Shown here piece by piece: positions 36,786 to 46,333 of a stretch of DNA of 64,000 bases; within the stretch, counting starts at the first letter, position 1, and each line of letters starts with the position of its first letter. The position numbers were made by a program, and so were the translations under genes. The DNA lies in NCBI GenBank assembly GCA_022447585.1, contig JAKVAR010000029.1, positions 1-64,000 on the forward strand. The letters run 5' to 3'. The notes below the pieces were generated by a model that worked only from the letters and a program-made list of their open reading frames with translations, did not search any database and was not told the origin of the DNA. The DNA comes from Crocinitomicaceae bacterium (GTDB lineage: Bacteria > Bacteroidota > Bacteroidia > Flavobacteriales_D > Crocinitomicaceae).

Positions 36786-37808
36786 ATGCAGGAAAACTCG
36801 AACAACCCAATGAATCCAGCTGAAACACTTAGAATCGTCAGCGAAAAAATTCAACAGGAAGTAGCTATTATAAATTTACTTCGTGAAGAAGTTACAAAAG
36901 TAATTGTTGGTCAAACTTATATGATGGATAGATTACTGATTGCATTACTCGCCGATGGCCATGTACTATTAGAAGGTGTCCCTGGCTTAGCAAAGACCCT
37001 TGCAATTAAAACGCTGTCAGATGCAATAGATGTTGATTTTAGTAGAATTCAATTCACACCTGATCTATTGCCTGCGGATGTAACTGGCACGCTGATATAT
37101 AGTCAAAAAACGGAATCATTCAGTGTGAAAAAGGGCCCAATCTTCTCTAATTTTGTTTTAGCCGATGAGATTAATCGTGCTCCTGCTAAAGTTCAAAGTG
37201 CTTTGCTTGAGGCCATGCAAGAAAGACAAATTACAATCGGGGACAATACATATCAATTACCAAAACCTTTCTTGGTCCTCGCAACACAAAATCCAATAGA
37301 ACAAGAAGGAACATATCCGTTACCTGAAGCTCAGGTGGATAGATTTATGTTGAAAGTTTTTTTAGGCTACCCAACAAAAGAAGAAGAACGTCAAATTATT
37401 CGTGCTAATGTTAGGCAAGAAGGAATGCCTAAAGCTAAAAATGTAATTTCGACAGCAGACATAGAAAGATGCAGAAACCTTGTTAAGCAGGTCTATTTAG
37501 ATGAAAAAATAGAACAATACATCGTGAATATAGTATACGCCACGCGTGAACCCGAAAAATTTGGATTGGGATTTTTAGAACCAATGATTAGTGTCGGATG
37601 TTCACCACGTGCAAGTATCAACCTAGCACTAGCAGCAAAAGCATACGCTTTCTTGCAAGGTCGCGGATTTGTTATCCCTGAAGACATCAGAGCCATAGCC
37701 CCTGATGTTATGCGCCATAGAATGGGGTTAACGTATGAAGCAGAAGCAGAAAACATTGATGCAACAGATATCGTCAACAAGATTATAAATAAAGTTGAAG
37801 TTCCTTAA
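36786..37808 (+). CDS. MoxR-family AAA+ ATPase
   Basis: A 340-residue AAA+ protein of the MoxR group. Walker A reads LLEGVPGLAKTLAIKT, Walker B FVLADEINRAPAKVQSALLEAMQE, sensor 1 LATQNPIEQEGTYPLPEAQVDRF; arginine-finger and C-terminal lid regions follow. Members act as chaperones that load metal ions or assemble complexes with von Willebrand A proteins. It leads the operon DUF58-BatA-BatB-BatC-BatD-BatE and so should work on those membrane proteins. The start at 36786 is chosen because the promoter lies between it and the earlier ATG. Confidence 0.93.
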   Translation: MQENSNNPMNPAETLRIVSEKIQQEVAIINLLREEVTKVIVGQTYMMDRLLIALLADGHVLLEGVPGLAKTLAIKTLSDAIDVDFSRIQFTPDLLPADVTGTLIYSQKTESFSVKKGPIFSNFVLADEINRAPAKVQSALLEAMQERQITIGDNTYQLPKPFLVLATQNPIEQEGTYPLPEAQVDRFMLKVFLGYPTKEEERQIIRANVRQEGMPKAKNVISTADIERCRNLVKQVYLDEKIEQYIVNIVYATREPEKFGLGFLEPMISVGCSPRASINLALAAKAYAFLQGRGFVIPEDIRAIAPDVMRHRMGLTYEAEAENIDATDIVNKIINKVEVP

Positions 37809-37816
37809 ATCGATCA

Positions 37817-38683
37817 ATGGACACAAAAGAACTTCTCAAAAAGATTCGCCTACTAGACATTAAAACTAGAGGACTCACCAAGCATATTTTCTCTGGTGAA
37901 TATCACTCTGCGTTCAAAGGGCGTGGAATGACTTTTAGCGAAGTGCGTGATTATCATTTTGGAGATGAAGTAAGAACTATAGATTGGAACGTTACTGCGA
38001 GATTCAATGAACCACACGTAAAAGTTTTTGATGAGGAACGTGAGTTAACTGTCATGCTAATTATTGATGTATCAGGATCGGAAAATTTTGGTTGGAGAAA
38101 TAAAACAAAGAAAGATCTAGCTTTAGAATTAGCAGCTGTGCTTTCATTCTCAGCAATAAGTAACAATGATAAAGTTGGAGCTATTTTCGTTTCAGATAAA
38201 GTTGAAAAATACATCCCGCCTCAAAAAGGGAAAAAACACTCATTGATCATCCTAAGAGAATTCATTGAAATGAAAGCAAAGAGTAACGGAACAAACCTCA
38301 ATGAAGGCCTGAAATTCTTCAGGAACACACAAAAAAAAAGAAGCATCGCCTTCGTTATAAGTGACTTCATGGATAACAACGACTTCATGGAAGGAATGAA
38401 AGTTTCTAGAAAGAAACACGACATGGTAGCTTTGCGTATTGTTGATGAAGCTGAGAGTGAATTACCAAATATGGGAATTGTTCAAATGTATAACTCAGAA
38501 ACGGGAGAAACAACTTGGGTTAACACCAATAGTCATCAGGCAAAAGAAATACACGCTAAAAATTTCAATGACTTTGAAGCAGAACTTTTCCTTTCATTCA
38601 AAAGGGCAGGAATAGATAGCACCTCAATCTCAACGGATGAAGACTTCATTAAACCACTAGTTAAACTATTTCAAAATAGATGA
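37817..38683 (+). CDS. DUF58 / von Willebrand A-like protein of the Bat operon
   Basis: A 288-residue cytosolic protein of the DUF58 family. The N-terminal motif GRGMTFSEVRDYHFGDEVRTIDW is diagnostic. A vWA-like domain follows with the metal-ion site DVSGSENFG (about residues 82-90) and later FVISDFMDNNDF. Such proteins accompany MoxR ATPases in nearly all genomes that have them. It begins eight bases after the moxR stop, and its TGA overlaps the ATG of the next gene. Confidence 0.92.
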   Translation: MDTKELLKKIRLLDIKTRGLTKHIFSGEYHSAFKGRGMTFSEVRDYHFGDEVRTIDWNVTARFNEPHVKVFDEERELTVMLIIDVSGSENFGWRNKTKKDLALELAAVLSFSAISNNDKVGAIFVSDKVEKYIPPQKGKKHSLIILREFIEMKAKSNGTNLNEGLKFFRNTQKKRSIAFVISDFMDNNDFMEGMKVSRKKHDMVALRIVDEAESELPNMGIVQMYNSETGETTWVNTNSHQAKEIHAKNFNDFEAELFLSFKRAGIDSTSISTDEDFIKPLVKLFQNR

Positions 38684-39639
38684 TTCGCTGTTGGCTAAAT
38701 ATTATTTTTGCATTTATCCTCGCTACTTCTTATGGACAAAAGCTTAATTCGACCATATCCCAAGATCAAATATTGATTGGTCAGCCTACTTCAATTTCAT
38801 ATGAAGTTTCTTTTGGGAAAAATGATTCAATTTTATTTATCCCGAAAAAGGAAATTCTAGAAGCACGAGCAATTACGAAGTCAGGTGACTTAACAACAAC
38901 AGGAATTGAATTTGAAATAACTATTCCGTTCAAGGATACGGTTATAAAAAAAGGAGATTCTAAAACATGGATTGGGGAATATGTTGTTACAGCATGGGAT
39001 AGCGGTATGTTTATAATCCCAGGTGAGAAAGTACTAATTAACGACTCTTCTTTCACTTTCCCAGATATTGCAATTTTTTCATACTTAACTGACAAGAAAG
39101 AGGGTATAGACATATACGATATCAAGGAAAACTATGCTGAAATACCAGATTCAACATTTAGCCTGATCAATTATATATCAACCCATTGGTGGTGGCTACT
39201 TATTTTAATTTTTGGATTAATTGCATTTTTTGCTTTCAGAAGAAAGAACAAAAACGAAGAGGGAATTGATGAGGAGAGCCCCATATCCCTTAAACAGAGA
39301 ACACTTATTGCAATTGAAGCTCTTGAAGACGCTAAATTATGGGAGCGTGATCAATTAAAAGAACATTTCGTTGAACTCTCTTACATTCTTCGTTCATATT
39401 TAACGAGCAGATATAACATCACGCTTTTGGAGAAAACAACCTACGAAACAACAATCGTGTTAACAGAAAAAGGATTGAATGAAGATACAGTAAACGTCAT
39501 AGTAAGAATTTTATCTCAAGCTGACATGGTAAAGTTTGCTAAGTCTAAGCCAGATACTATATCAATTTTAAGAATTTCAACTCTAGCAAAGCAAATAGTT
39601 GCCGAAACAAGCCCATTAGAATTTGACAATGTTAAATAA
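38680..39639 (+). CDS. Bat-operon membrane protein with one C-terminal helix (DUF4381-like)
   Basis: A 319-residue protein. Residues 1-20 are a signal peptide (ending ATSYGQ), residues about 22-155 form a beta-rich periplasmic domain resembling part of BatD, a membrane helix is at about 168-188 (WWWLLILIFGLIAFFAF), and a cytosolic helical domain follows, with the phrase LKEHFVELSYILRSYLTSRYNI typical of this operon gene. Similar genes lie between DUF58 and batA in many Bacteroidetes. Function is not established. The start overlaps the DUF58 stop (ATGA) and its end overlaps batA by 11 bases. Confidence 0.82.
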   Translation: MIRCWLNIIFAFILATSYGQKLNSTISQDQILIGQPTSISYEVSFGKNDSILFIPKKEILEARAITKSGDLTTTGIEFEITIPFKDTVIKKGDSKTWIGEYVVTAWDSGMFIIPGEKVLINDSSFTFPDIAIFSYLTDKKEGIDIYDIKENYAEIPDSTFSLINYISTHWWWLLILIFGLIAFFAFRRKNKNEEGIDEESPISLKQRTLIAIEALEDAKLWERDQLKEHFVELSYILRSYLTSRYNITLLEKTTYETTIVLTEKGLNEDTVNVIVRILSQADMVKFAKSKPDTISILRISTLAKQIVAETSPLEFDNVK

Positions 39640-40660
39640 CTGGAACATTCGTTTTTGGGAATATGAGTTCTTCTCACCTCATTGGCTTTGGCTTATGCTA
39701 ATTATTCCTGTGGCCATACTTTTAATGTATTCACTAGAAAAAAATAGAAAAGGTGACATTAAATTCTCGAGGAAAACAGAAGATCAACGCAGTATTGGCG
39801 CAACTTGGATTTTGCGATTACGGGAAGGAATAATTATTCTATATGGACTAATAGCGGTGTTATTGATTTTCGCAATGGCAAAACCCTTTCATTGGTCTCA
39901 ATACGACAATTTTGATACACACTATAAAAACGGAATAGACATTATTCTTGCAATGGATGTTTCATTATCCATGTTGACACGAGATTTTGAACCGAATAGA
40001 CTTGAAGCGTCGAAGGAAGTTGCAAAAGAATTTATAGATGAAAGAAACGGTGACAGAATTGGACTTGTAGTTTATGCAGGTGAGGCTTATACTGCCTGTC
40101 CAGCTACTCTGGACTATAACGTATTAAAAGAACAAATAGATAAAATCAATGGTGATAGAATAGAAGGTGGAACGGCAATTGGTACCGGGTTAGGAACGGC
40201 TGTTACTCGATTAAGAAGTGATAGTATCGCGTCTAAAGTAATCATACTTTTAACGGATGGAAGTAATAATTCTGGCGAGCTCTCTCCAGAAATGGCAGCA
40301 GAATTGGCTCTTTCTAAAAACATACGAGTTTATACGATTGGCGTAGGAAGTAAGGGCAACGCGCAATCACCCGTGATTACTCCGTTCGGTATACAATATC
40401 AAAGTATGCCTGTTGAAATTGACGAAATGACTTTAATGAAAATTGCAAGCATCACAAACGGTCAATACTTTAGAGCAACAGACACTGAATCATTAAAATC
40501 AATCTACAAGGAAATAGAGAAGTTAGAAAAGAGAAAGATGGAAGATCTACATTTCAAAACTGAACCCCCATCGAATCCTCAAGGCTTTTTAAATTGGGCA
40601 GCAATTCTCGCGCTCTTAACTTGGAGTCTCAAATATTTTACGTTTAGAATTAGTGAATAA
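39629..40660 (+). CDS. batA: BatA: membrane protein with von Willebrand A domain
   Basis: A 343-residue protein with two membrane helices near the N-terminus (about 15-32 and 67-87), an external vWA domain and a C-terminal helix (about 320-336). The MIDAS metal site is seen in IILAMDVSLSMLTRDF and the threonine in IEGGTAIGTGLGTAV; LLTDGSNNSGEL is the third part. BatA is part of the Bacteroides aerotolerance set; its molecular task is not known. I prefer the ATG at 39629 to the TTG at 39623. It is followed by batB with an 8-base overlap. Confidence 0.92.
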   Translation: MLNNWNIRFWEYEFFSPHWLWLMLIIPVAILLMYSLEKNRKGDIKFSRKTEDQRSIGATWILRLREGIIILYGLIAVLLIFAMAKPFHWSQYDNFDTHYKNGIDIILAMDVSLSMLTRDFEPNRLEASKEVAKEFIDERNGDRIGLVVYAGEAYTACPATLDYNVLKEQIDKINGDRIEGGTAIGTGLGTAVTRLRSDSIASKVIILLTDGSNNSGELSPEMAAELALSKNIRVYTIGVGSKGNAQSPVITPFGIQYQSMPVEIDEMTLMKIASITNGQYFRATDTESLKSIYKEIEKLEKRKMEDLHFKTEPPSNPQGFLNWAAILALLTWSLKYFTFRISE

Positions 40661-41816
40661 CCCAAAGTATACATATCGTATTAAATCAATTCTCCTATGG
40701 ATAATGCTTTGGGAAGTAACCTTTTGGCTAATCTATTACGCCTTTATTAAGATATTTGCTGGAGCAAGTGATAAAATAGGAGTAGATCAATTGATGTTCA
40801 AATCTCCTGAGTCTCTTTATCTGCTATTTGGACTGGTTCCAATCCTTGGCGCTTATATTTATAATATACGCACTCACAACGACAGAGTAAATAGAGTAAA
40901 TCAGCGCGTAAGACAATCCCTGCTTCACCCAGTTTCTTCATTTAATAGTTTCATGCGATTCTTTCTTTTTAGAAATGCATTTGTATTGATAATTCTAGCC
41001 CTTGCTTTACCCATTTTCGGTAAGAAAAAGGTCGCAGGAACGTCAGAAAGCCTAGAGTTAGTTGTTGCATTGGACATTTCAAACTCAATGAATACACGTG
41101 ATATATCAAAAGAAATATCTAGACTTGAAATTTCAAAAAGAGCTCTAATTCAACTGGTGAATAATCTGCATGGAGAGAAAATTGGAATCTGCTTGTTTGC
41201 GAATAATGCTTTTGTCCAACTCCCTTTAACTCGAGATTACTCTGCAGCAAAACTTTTCATAGCAGATATTGAAAGTAATATGATAAGTAGTCAAGGAACA
41301 AATATAAACGATGCGCTAATTGTTTCACATGAGATGTTCTCAACAGAGAAAACAACCAAAGGCATTATCATGGTCACAGACGGTGAAAACCATGAAAAAA
41401 GTCCGGCTGACATTTTAAAACAAATCAAGGAGTCAAAAGTTCAGATTAGTGTTCTAGGTATTGGTACTAAAAAAGGAGGATTAATTCCTAAGAATCCAAA
41501 TAGACCTGAATTAGGTTATAAAACGAATGCTGTTGGAAAAAATGTAATCTCAAAACTAAACGAATCATTTTTGCAAGAAATTGCTAGAAAAGGAGGTGGA
41601 AAAGCATCAGTTAGTTCCAGTGAATTTCCAAATCTTTCAGCTTTATTAACACAAATAAATCAGATGAAGCGAACTAAAATTGATAATTTAGAGTTCGATA
41701 TTAAAGAAGAACGTTATCAAATTCCGCTTTTCTTATCCTTAGCCTTTTGGTTAGCTTACCTTCTTTGGTCGAAACGATACGTTGGGTTACTTGACACTCT
41801 CATTAAAAAGAAATGA
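40653..41816 (+). CDS. batB: BatB: membrane protein with von Willebrand A domain
   Basis: A 387-residue paralogue of BatA. Helices lie at about 12-36, 53-68 and 105-122; a vWA domain follows with MIDAS motif VVALDISNSMNTRDIS, GTNINDALIVS and IMVTDGENHEKSP; a last helix lies at about 360-375. The start is a GTG at 40653 that overlaps the batA stop; no better ATG lies nearby. Together with BatA it probably forms the membrane-anchored vWA pair on which MoxR acts. Confidence 0.92.
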   Translation: MNNPKYTYRIKSILLWIMLWEVTFWLIYYAFIKIFAGASDKIGVDQLMFKSPESLYLLFGLVPILGAYIYNIRTHNDRVNRVNQRVRQSLLHPVSSFNSFMRFFLFRNAFVLIILALALPIFGKKKVAGTSESLELVVALDISNSMNTRDISKEISRLEISKRALIQLVNNLHGEKIGICLFANNAFVQLPLTRDYSAAKLFIADIESNMISSQGTNINDALIVSHEMFSTEKTTKGIIMVTDGENHEKSPADILKQIKESKVQISVLGIGTKKGGLIPKNPNRPELGYKTNAVGKNVISKLNESFLQEIARKGGGKASVSSSEFPNLSALLTQINQMKRTKIDNLEFDIKEERYQIPLFLSLAFWLAYLLWSKRYVGLLDTLIKKK

Positions 41817-42547
41817 AATTAATTCTTAACATAGCATTCATTATAATTGCGGCGCAAAGTTTCAGCCAAGAATGGCGCGATTCATTGCAATTAGCGCGTG
41901 ATGCATACCAGAATGAAGAGTACCTTAAGGCTATGAAGTATTATGAGTCCGCCCAGAAAAAAGCTCCAGAAAATATAAATCTTTCTGATGAGATAGCGCA
42001 ATCTGCATACAAGGCTCGTAAATTTGAAAAAGCAGAAAAAATCTATCAACAAAATTCAGGCAATAAAAACTCGAACATTCAAAAGGCAGAAAACGAGCAC
42101 AATATTGGTAATTCGAGAATGAAGAAAAAGGATTATCAAGGAGCCATAGAATCGTATAAAAACTCGCTTCGTCTCAACCCTAATGATGACAAAACTAGAT
42201 ACAATCTGTCTGAGGCAATTCGTCAATTGAAAAACCAACAAGAGCAAAACAAAAAGAATCAAAACGAGCAGAATCAGCAAGATCAGCAAGATCAGCAAGA
42301 TCAAAAAAACAACGGCAATAAGCAAGACCAAAATCAAGGGCAAAACAGCTCTAAAAACGAAAATCAAAATGGTCAACCAAAGAACAATGGTAGCAAAAAC
42401 ACAGAAGGCCAGCACAAAAGCAAATTACCCAATAAAACGGCAGATAGAATGCTAGACAAACTTATGAAAGAGGAAGCTGAAACTAAACGCAAAATGAACA
42501 GTAGTAAAGGCGGAAGAAACACACCTAAATCAGGGAAAGACTGGTAA
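41813..42547 (+). CDS. batC: BatC: TPR protein
   Basis: A 244-residue exported protein with a signal peptide (1-18, ending QSFSQE) and about three TPR repeats (for example YQNEEYLKAMKYYESAQKKA and KKDYQGAIESYKNSLRLNP). Residues about 145-205 are very rich in Q, N, K and D, coded by a short imperfect CAAGATCAG repeat at 42273-42305. The C-terminus is a basic helix with RMLDKLMKEE. This is the usual BatC layout. The ATG overlaps the batB stop. Confidence 0.9.
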   Translation: MKLILNIAFIIIAAQSFSQEWRDSLQLARDAYQNEEYLKAMKYYESAQKKAPENINLSDEIAQSAYKARKFEKAEKIYQQNSGNKNSNIQKAENEHNIGNSRMKKKDYQGAIESYKNSLRLNPNDDKTRYNLSEAIRQLKNQQEQNKKNQNEQNQQDQQDQQDQKNNGNKQDQNQGQNSSKNENQNGQPKNNGSKNTEGQHKSKLPNKTADRMLDKLMKEEAETKRKMNSSKGGRNTPKSGKDW

Positions 42548-42548
42548 C

Positions 42549-44252
42549 ATGAATAAATTACTTGTCATATTGAGCCTAATCCTTGCGTTTTCTGCACTTT
42601 GTCAGAAGCCGGAGGTAAGCTTGTCTATCGAACCTAAACAAGCAGAAATTGGTGAAATATTTACGATTACAGTGAGATCAAACGTGCAAGGACAAGTTGA
42701 AATTGACAATAAACCAAGTTCTTATGTTCCAGGCTATGACGTGATGAATGGCATGGAACAAGACATGGATCATAATACAGGTATAGTAACTACCTACTAT
42801 TATATTTCTGAAACAGGTGCTATTGGTAAAGCAGGTAAATATACAATTGGGCCAGCATTTGTTACTCAAGGAAATAAAGTCTACAAATCAAATACAGTCG
42901 AAATTACAATAGCCGACAAAACCCAAATGACAAATGGAAAGGTCACTTCCGCCCAGTTAAAACAAGATGCATTTGGTATTGTTCAAACAAATAAGAAAAC
43001 AGTATATGAAGGTGAGCCAATATTAGTATCAGCAAAAGTATACTCACATTTTGACCCAACGCATTTGGCAGGATACAGAAGCTACTCAATGAAGGGTGCA
43101 ATTGACAAACAACCGGTTGGTAACTCTCAAAGAATTCTTGTAGAGAAAGAAATTTTCAAAGGGATTAATTTTTACGCTTTTGAATACGACAAAAATATAA
43201 TCTTCCCTGCAGGAACAGGAATTTTCAAGATTAGCGGTTATGCAATGAACTTACATAGAGGGTACGAGAGTTTTCCGATTACATCGAATCATGCCACTGT
43301 GGAAATTCTTCCATTACCTGAAAATCCTCCAACAGATTTCATAGGTGCTGTTGGCAACTTTACTGTACACAGGTCAATTGATTCTAAAGAGATGAAACAG
43401 GGTGACGTCTTCAAAATGAATATAACCATAGAAGGATATGGAAACCTTCAAAACACTATTGAACCAACACCTGTGCTACCCAAAGGTTTAATTGTTTATG
43501 GTGACCCAATCATTGAAGAACATTTTGTATACAGTTCTAAAGGAACTGAAGGAATCATTTCATATGACTATAACATTCAAGTGAATATTGCTGGGGAAAT
43601 TGAACTTCCAGCAACAACAATCTCATACTTTGATGTGAATCAAGAAAAGTACATCACGGCTTCTTCTGAACTAGAGCAAATCAGGGTAAAAGCTGATAAA
43701 TCTTTTATCGTTGAAGAAGTGAAAGATCCAAAATCTTCTGCAATTGAAGAATTAAGCTATACCGCCGAACTAAGACCTTCATTAAGTAAAGCGAAAGAAA
43801 GAGTGTTCTTTAATTCCCCCGTTTTTTGGGCTAGCGTTGGCACTCCATTGTTCGCAGCATTAATTTTCTTATTTATAAAAAGGCAGAGAGAATCTTCTGC
43901 AGATGAAATTGTCAAAAGAGAAATTTCAAGACAAAAAGATAAAGACCTCAGTGATTCCTTGGCAAAAATAAACCTGCTTCTGAATGGCTCGGACGACTAT
44001 GCCTTTCACAATGAAATAGAGTTTGCTTTAATTAAAGCTTTCGAAATTATACTGGATATTGACGAAGACCTAAAACTGAGCAAGCAAGATATATATACCT
44101 ATTTAGAAAATTCCGGACAATCAGAATTATCTATAAGGGTTAAAACATTGTTATCAACCGCGGATCAATTCCGTTACGGTTTTCAAGCTAACACTAATTC
44201 TAAGCAAAAATTATCTGAGGAACTAAATTCAATTTTAGCCAATTTGAAATAA
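42549..44252 (+). CDS. batD: BatD: large periplasmic beta protein
   Basis: A 567-residue protein of the BatD family. A signal peptide (1-18) is followed by several Ig-like beta domains (about 20-410), with the family phrase VSLSIEPKQAEIGEIFTITV near the start and the pattern YSYNIQVN-like SYDYNIQVNIAGEIELPA later. One membrane helix is at about 423-442 (FWASVGTPLFAALIFLF) and a cytosolic helical domain ends the protein. It follows batC after one base and directly precedes batE with no gap. Confidence 0.92.
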   Translation: MNKLLVILSLILAFSALCQKPEVSLSIEPKQAEIGEIFTITVRSNVQGQVEIDNKPSSYVPGYDVMNGMEQDMDHNTGIVTTYYYISETGAIGKAGKYTIGPAFVTQGNKVYKSNTVEITIADKTQMTNGKVTSAQLKQDAFGIVQTNKKTVYEGEPILVSAKVYSHFDPTHLAGYRSYSMKGAIDKQPVGNSQRILVEKEIFKGINFYAFEYDKNIIFPAGTGIFKISGYAMNLHRGYESFPITSNHATVEILPLPENPPTDFIGAVGNFTVHRSIDSKEMKQGDVFKMNITIEGYGNLQNTIEPTPVLPKGLIVYGDPIIEEHFVYSSKGTEGIISYDYNIQVNIAGEIELPATTISYFDVNQEKYITASSELEQIRVKADKSFIVEEVKDPKSSAIEELSYTAELRPSLSKAKERVFFNSPVFWASVGTPLFAALIFLFIKRQRESSADEIVKREISRQKDKDLSDSLAKINLLLNGSDDYAFHNEIEFALIKAFEIILDIDEDLKLSKQDIYTYLENSGQSELSIRVKTLLSTADQFRYGFQANTNSKQKLSEELNSILANLK

Positions 44253-45002
44253 ATGAAAATCATACAATTACATACCGCACTGCTGTTTGGTTTCATTTCT
44301 ATTTTCGGCCATTTATTTGCAGGTGACGATTTATTCAAAGCATCAATGGACGCTATAGAAAAAGAGCAGTTCAACTCTGCTGTAAAAGGATTTGAGACAA
44401 TTATTGTATCTGATTCGAACAACACCAATGCTTACTATAATTTAGGTGTGGCTTATTTGGGTAACAAATCATATGGAAAGGCAATCTGGGCTTTCGAAAA
44501 GGTATTAAACCGTATACCTAATGATTCTGAAACCATTGAACATTTAGAATATACATACCAGCAGCTGAATAATGAACTGACATATGAACCGCGTTTAAAT
44601 GTCTTTGCATCAGGGCTATATAGCATTTCTTCAAATAGATGGTCGATGATTGCCATTATTTCAAGTTTGTTTATAGCTTCTTGCATATTCATATTTAAAT
44701 TAAATTCAAGTCATTCAACAAAAAAAATGATGATGATCTTTGGCTTTATATTCTCTTGCACACTCATCTCAAGTTTAATTCTCGCTTCTTCCACAATGGC
44801 TTACCAAACAGAACAGAATTATGGAATAGTGACTTCCAAAGAAATAGCTACTTATTCGGAGACTCAAGACGAACTATCAGATAAACTTTTAGAAGGCGAA
44901 AGAGTTCAATTAATGAAAGAGGAAAAGAATGGTTTCATTAAAGTATTCAAGGCGAACAGAGAAACTGTTCTCGTTCTAGCAGAAGATATCGCAATCATTT
45001 AG
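44253..45002 (+). CDS. batE: BatE: TPR and SH3-like protein
   Basis: A 249-residue protein with a signal peptide (1-24), two TPR repeats (about 28-95: TNAYYNLGVAYLGNKSYGKAI), two membrane helices (about 128-148 and 158-178) and a C-terminal SH3-like domain (about 185-249: IVTSKEIATYSETQDE, LLEGERVQLMKEEKNGFIKV). This is the standard BatE layout and closes the operon; its ATG follows the batD TAA with no spacing. Confidence 0.9.
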   Translation: MKIIQLHTALLFGFISIFGHLFAGDDLFKASMDAIEKEQFNSAVKGFETIIVSDSNNTNAYYNLGVAYLGNKSYGKAIWAFEKVLNRIPNDSETIEHLEYTYQQLNNELTYEPRLNVFASGLYSISSNRWSMIAIISSLFIASCIFIFKLNSSHSTKKMMMIFGFIFSCTLISSLILASSTMAYQTEQNYGIVTSKEIATYSETQDELSDKLLEGERVQLMKEEKNGFIKVFKANRETVLVLAEDIAII

Positions 45003-45026
45003 CGTTTAACTTCACATTAAATCACC

Positions 45027-45034
45027 TACATTTG
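45027..45034 (+). promoter_or_regulatory. Bacteroidetes-type -7 box for rlmN
   Basis: TACATTTG, exact TAnnTTTG match, with seven bases before the ATG at 45042. The leader would be absent or only a few bases long. Confidence 0.72.
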
Positions 45035-45041
45035 CATTACA

Positions 45042-46124
45042 ATGGAAGGTAAACAGAACATTAGACTATTAACATTAGACGGAATTAAGTCTGCTCTGCA
45101 AGAAATGGGAGAAAAACCATTTAGAGGGAAACAAATTTTCGAATGGCTATGGCAAAAGGACGCCGTAACATTTGAAGACATGACAAATCTATCCAAATCA
45201 CTTCGTAAAAAGCTTAACTCCTCCTTTTTTATTGACCATATTGAACTGGAAGACCAACAAATTAGTTCGGACAAAACCATAAAATGTGCCTTTAAGATTG
45301 AAGAAGGTAAGGTGATCGAAGGAGTCTTAATACCGACCTCATCAAGAACAACAGCCTGTATTTCTTCTCAAGTTGGATGCAGCCTAGCTTGTAAATTCTG
45401 CGCTACAGGTAAACTTAAATTAATGAGAAACTTGACTCCAGGCGAAATGGTGGACCAAGTAGTATACTTAAAAAATCAAGCAGAAAACAGATACAAAACA
45501 ACATTAAGCAATATAGTATATATGGGAATGGGTGAGCCGCTCCTAAACTACAATAATATGCTTCGTTCAACGGAATTAATTTGCTCTCCTCAAGGCTTAG
45601 GAATGTCACCTAAGCGAATAACTGTATCTACGGCTGGAATTGCTAAAATGATAAAAAAATTAGGCGATGATGGTGTAAAATTCAACTTGGCACTCTCTCT
45701 TCACGCTGCAAATGATAGGAAAAGAAGTCATATCATGGAAATTAATGACTCAAACAACCTGGAGGCATTAAAAGAATCATTGATTTACTTTCATCAAAGA
45801 ACTGGGTCTCGAGTAACTTTTGAATACATAATTTTCAAAGACTTCAATGATTCTCTTGAAGACGCACAGGAATTAGCTGAATTTGCTAAATGTGTTCCGT
45901 GTAAGGTAAATATTATTGAATATAATCCAATTGATGATGGCGAATTCCAGCAAGCCGATAGAACAAAAGTTGATGCTTTTGCGAGTTACCTGGAGAATAA
46001 GAATATGATTGTTCACATAAGAAGATCAAGAGGTAAAGATATCGATGCAGCTTGCGGGCAATTGGCAAATAAAAACAAAGCAATTTTAAAAGCAGAGCGC
46101 AAATTTAAGGTGCAAAAAAACTAA
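45042..46124 (+). CDS. rlmN: 23S rRNA (adenine-C2)-methyltransferase RlmN
   Basis: A 360-residue radical-SAM enzyme that methylates C2 of A2503 in 23S rRNA and A37 in some tRNAs. The 4Fe-4S site is C-x3-C-x2-C in QVGCSLACKFCATG; the methyl-carrying cysteines of the family lie in this region and in DIDAACGQLAN near the C-terminus. GMGEPLLNY and STAGIA are further motifs. The N-terminal helical domain FRGKQIFEWLWQK is present. Length is normal. It is a separate unit with its own promoter after the bat operon. Confidence 0.96.
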   Translation: MEGKQNIRLLTLDGIKSALQEMGEKPFRGKQIFEWLWQKDAVTFEDMTNLSKSLRKKLNSSFFIDHIELEDQQISSDKTIKCAFKIEEGKVIEGVLIPTSSRTTACISSQVGCSLACKFCATGKLKLMRNLTPGEMVDQVVYLKNQAENRYKTTLSNIVYMGMGEPLLNYNNMLRSTELICSPQGLGMSPKRITVSTAGIAKMIKKLGDDGVKFNLALSLHAANDRKRSHIMEINDSNNLEALKESLIYFHQRTGSRVTFEYIIFKDFNDSLEDAQELAEFAKCVPCKVNIIEYNPIDDGEFQQADRTKVDAFASYLENKNMIVHIRRSRGKDIDAACGQLANKNKAILKAERKFKVQKN

Positions 46125-46213
46125 GCCTCTATCAGATAAAAATAATACACCTTTATCAGGTGATAAGCGAAAAGCTTACAAGGAGTAATGCCGTTTAAAT
46201 CAATTACATTTCG

Positions 46214-46221
46214 TAAATTTG
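46214..46221 (+). promoter_or_regulatory. Bacteroidetes-type -7 box with a long leader
   Basis: TAAATTTG, exact match. The next gene starts at 46334, so the leader would be about 105 bases, much longer than for the other genes here. Confidence 0.55.
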
Positions 46222-46251
46222 TCACTACAATAAATAAATATAAAAAAAATT

Positions 46252-46290
46252 AAGATTCCAATGCAACCAAATCATTTTAGTTGGAGTCTT
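46252..46290 (+). promoter_or_regulatory. Hairpin in the leader of the 46334 gene
   Basis: AAGATTCCAA at 46252-46261 can pair with TTGGAGTCTT at 46281-46290 (ten pairs, one of them G-U) around a 19-base loop. There is no T-run after it, so it is not a plain terminator. Confidence 0.45.
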
Positions 46291-46333
46291 TAATAAACAA
46301 CTACTATCAATTTAAAATTATAACAAACAAATT

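Noticed and set aside
42056..42415. Long minus-strand open frame opposite batC
   Set aside because: It is the reverse of the CAA/GAT/AAC-rich batC linker and gives only leucine and valine runs; batC has the clear TPR signature and operon context.
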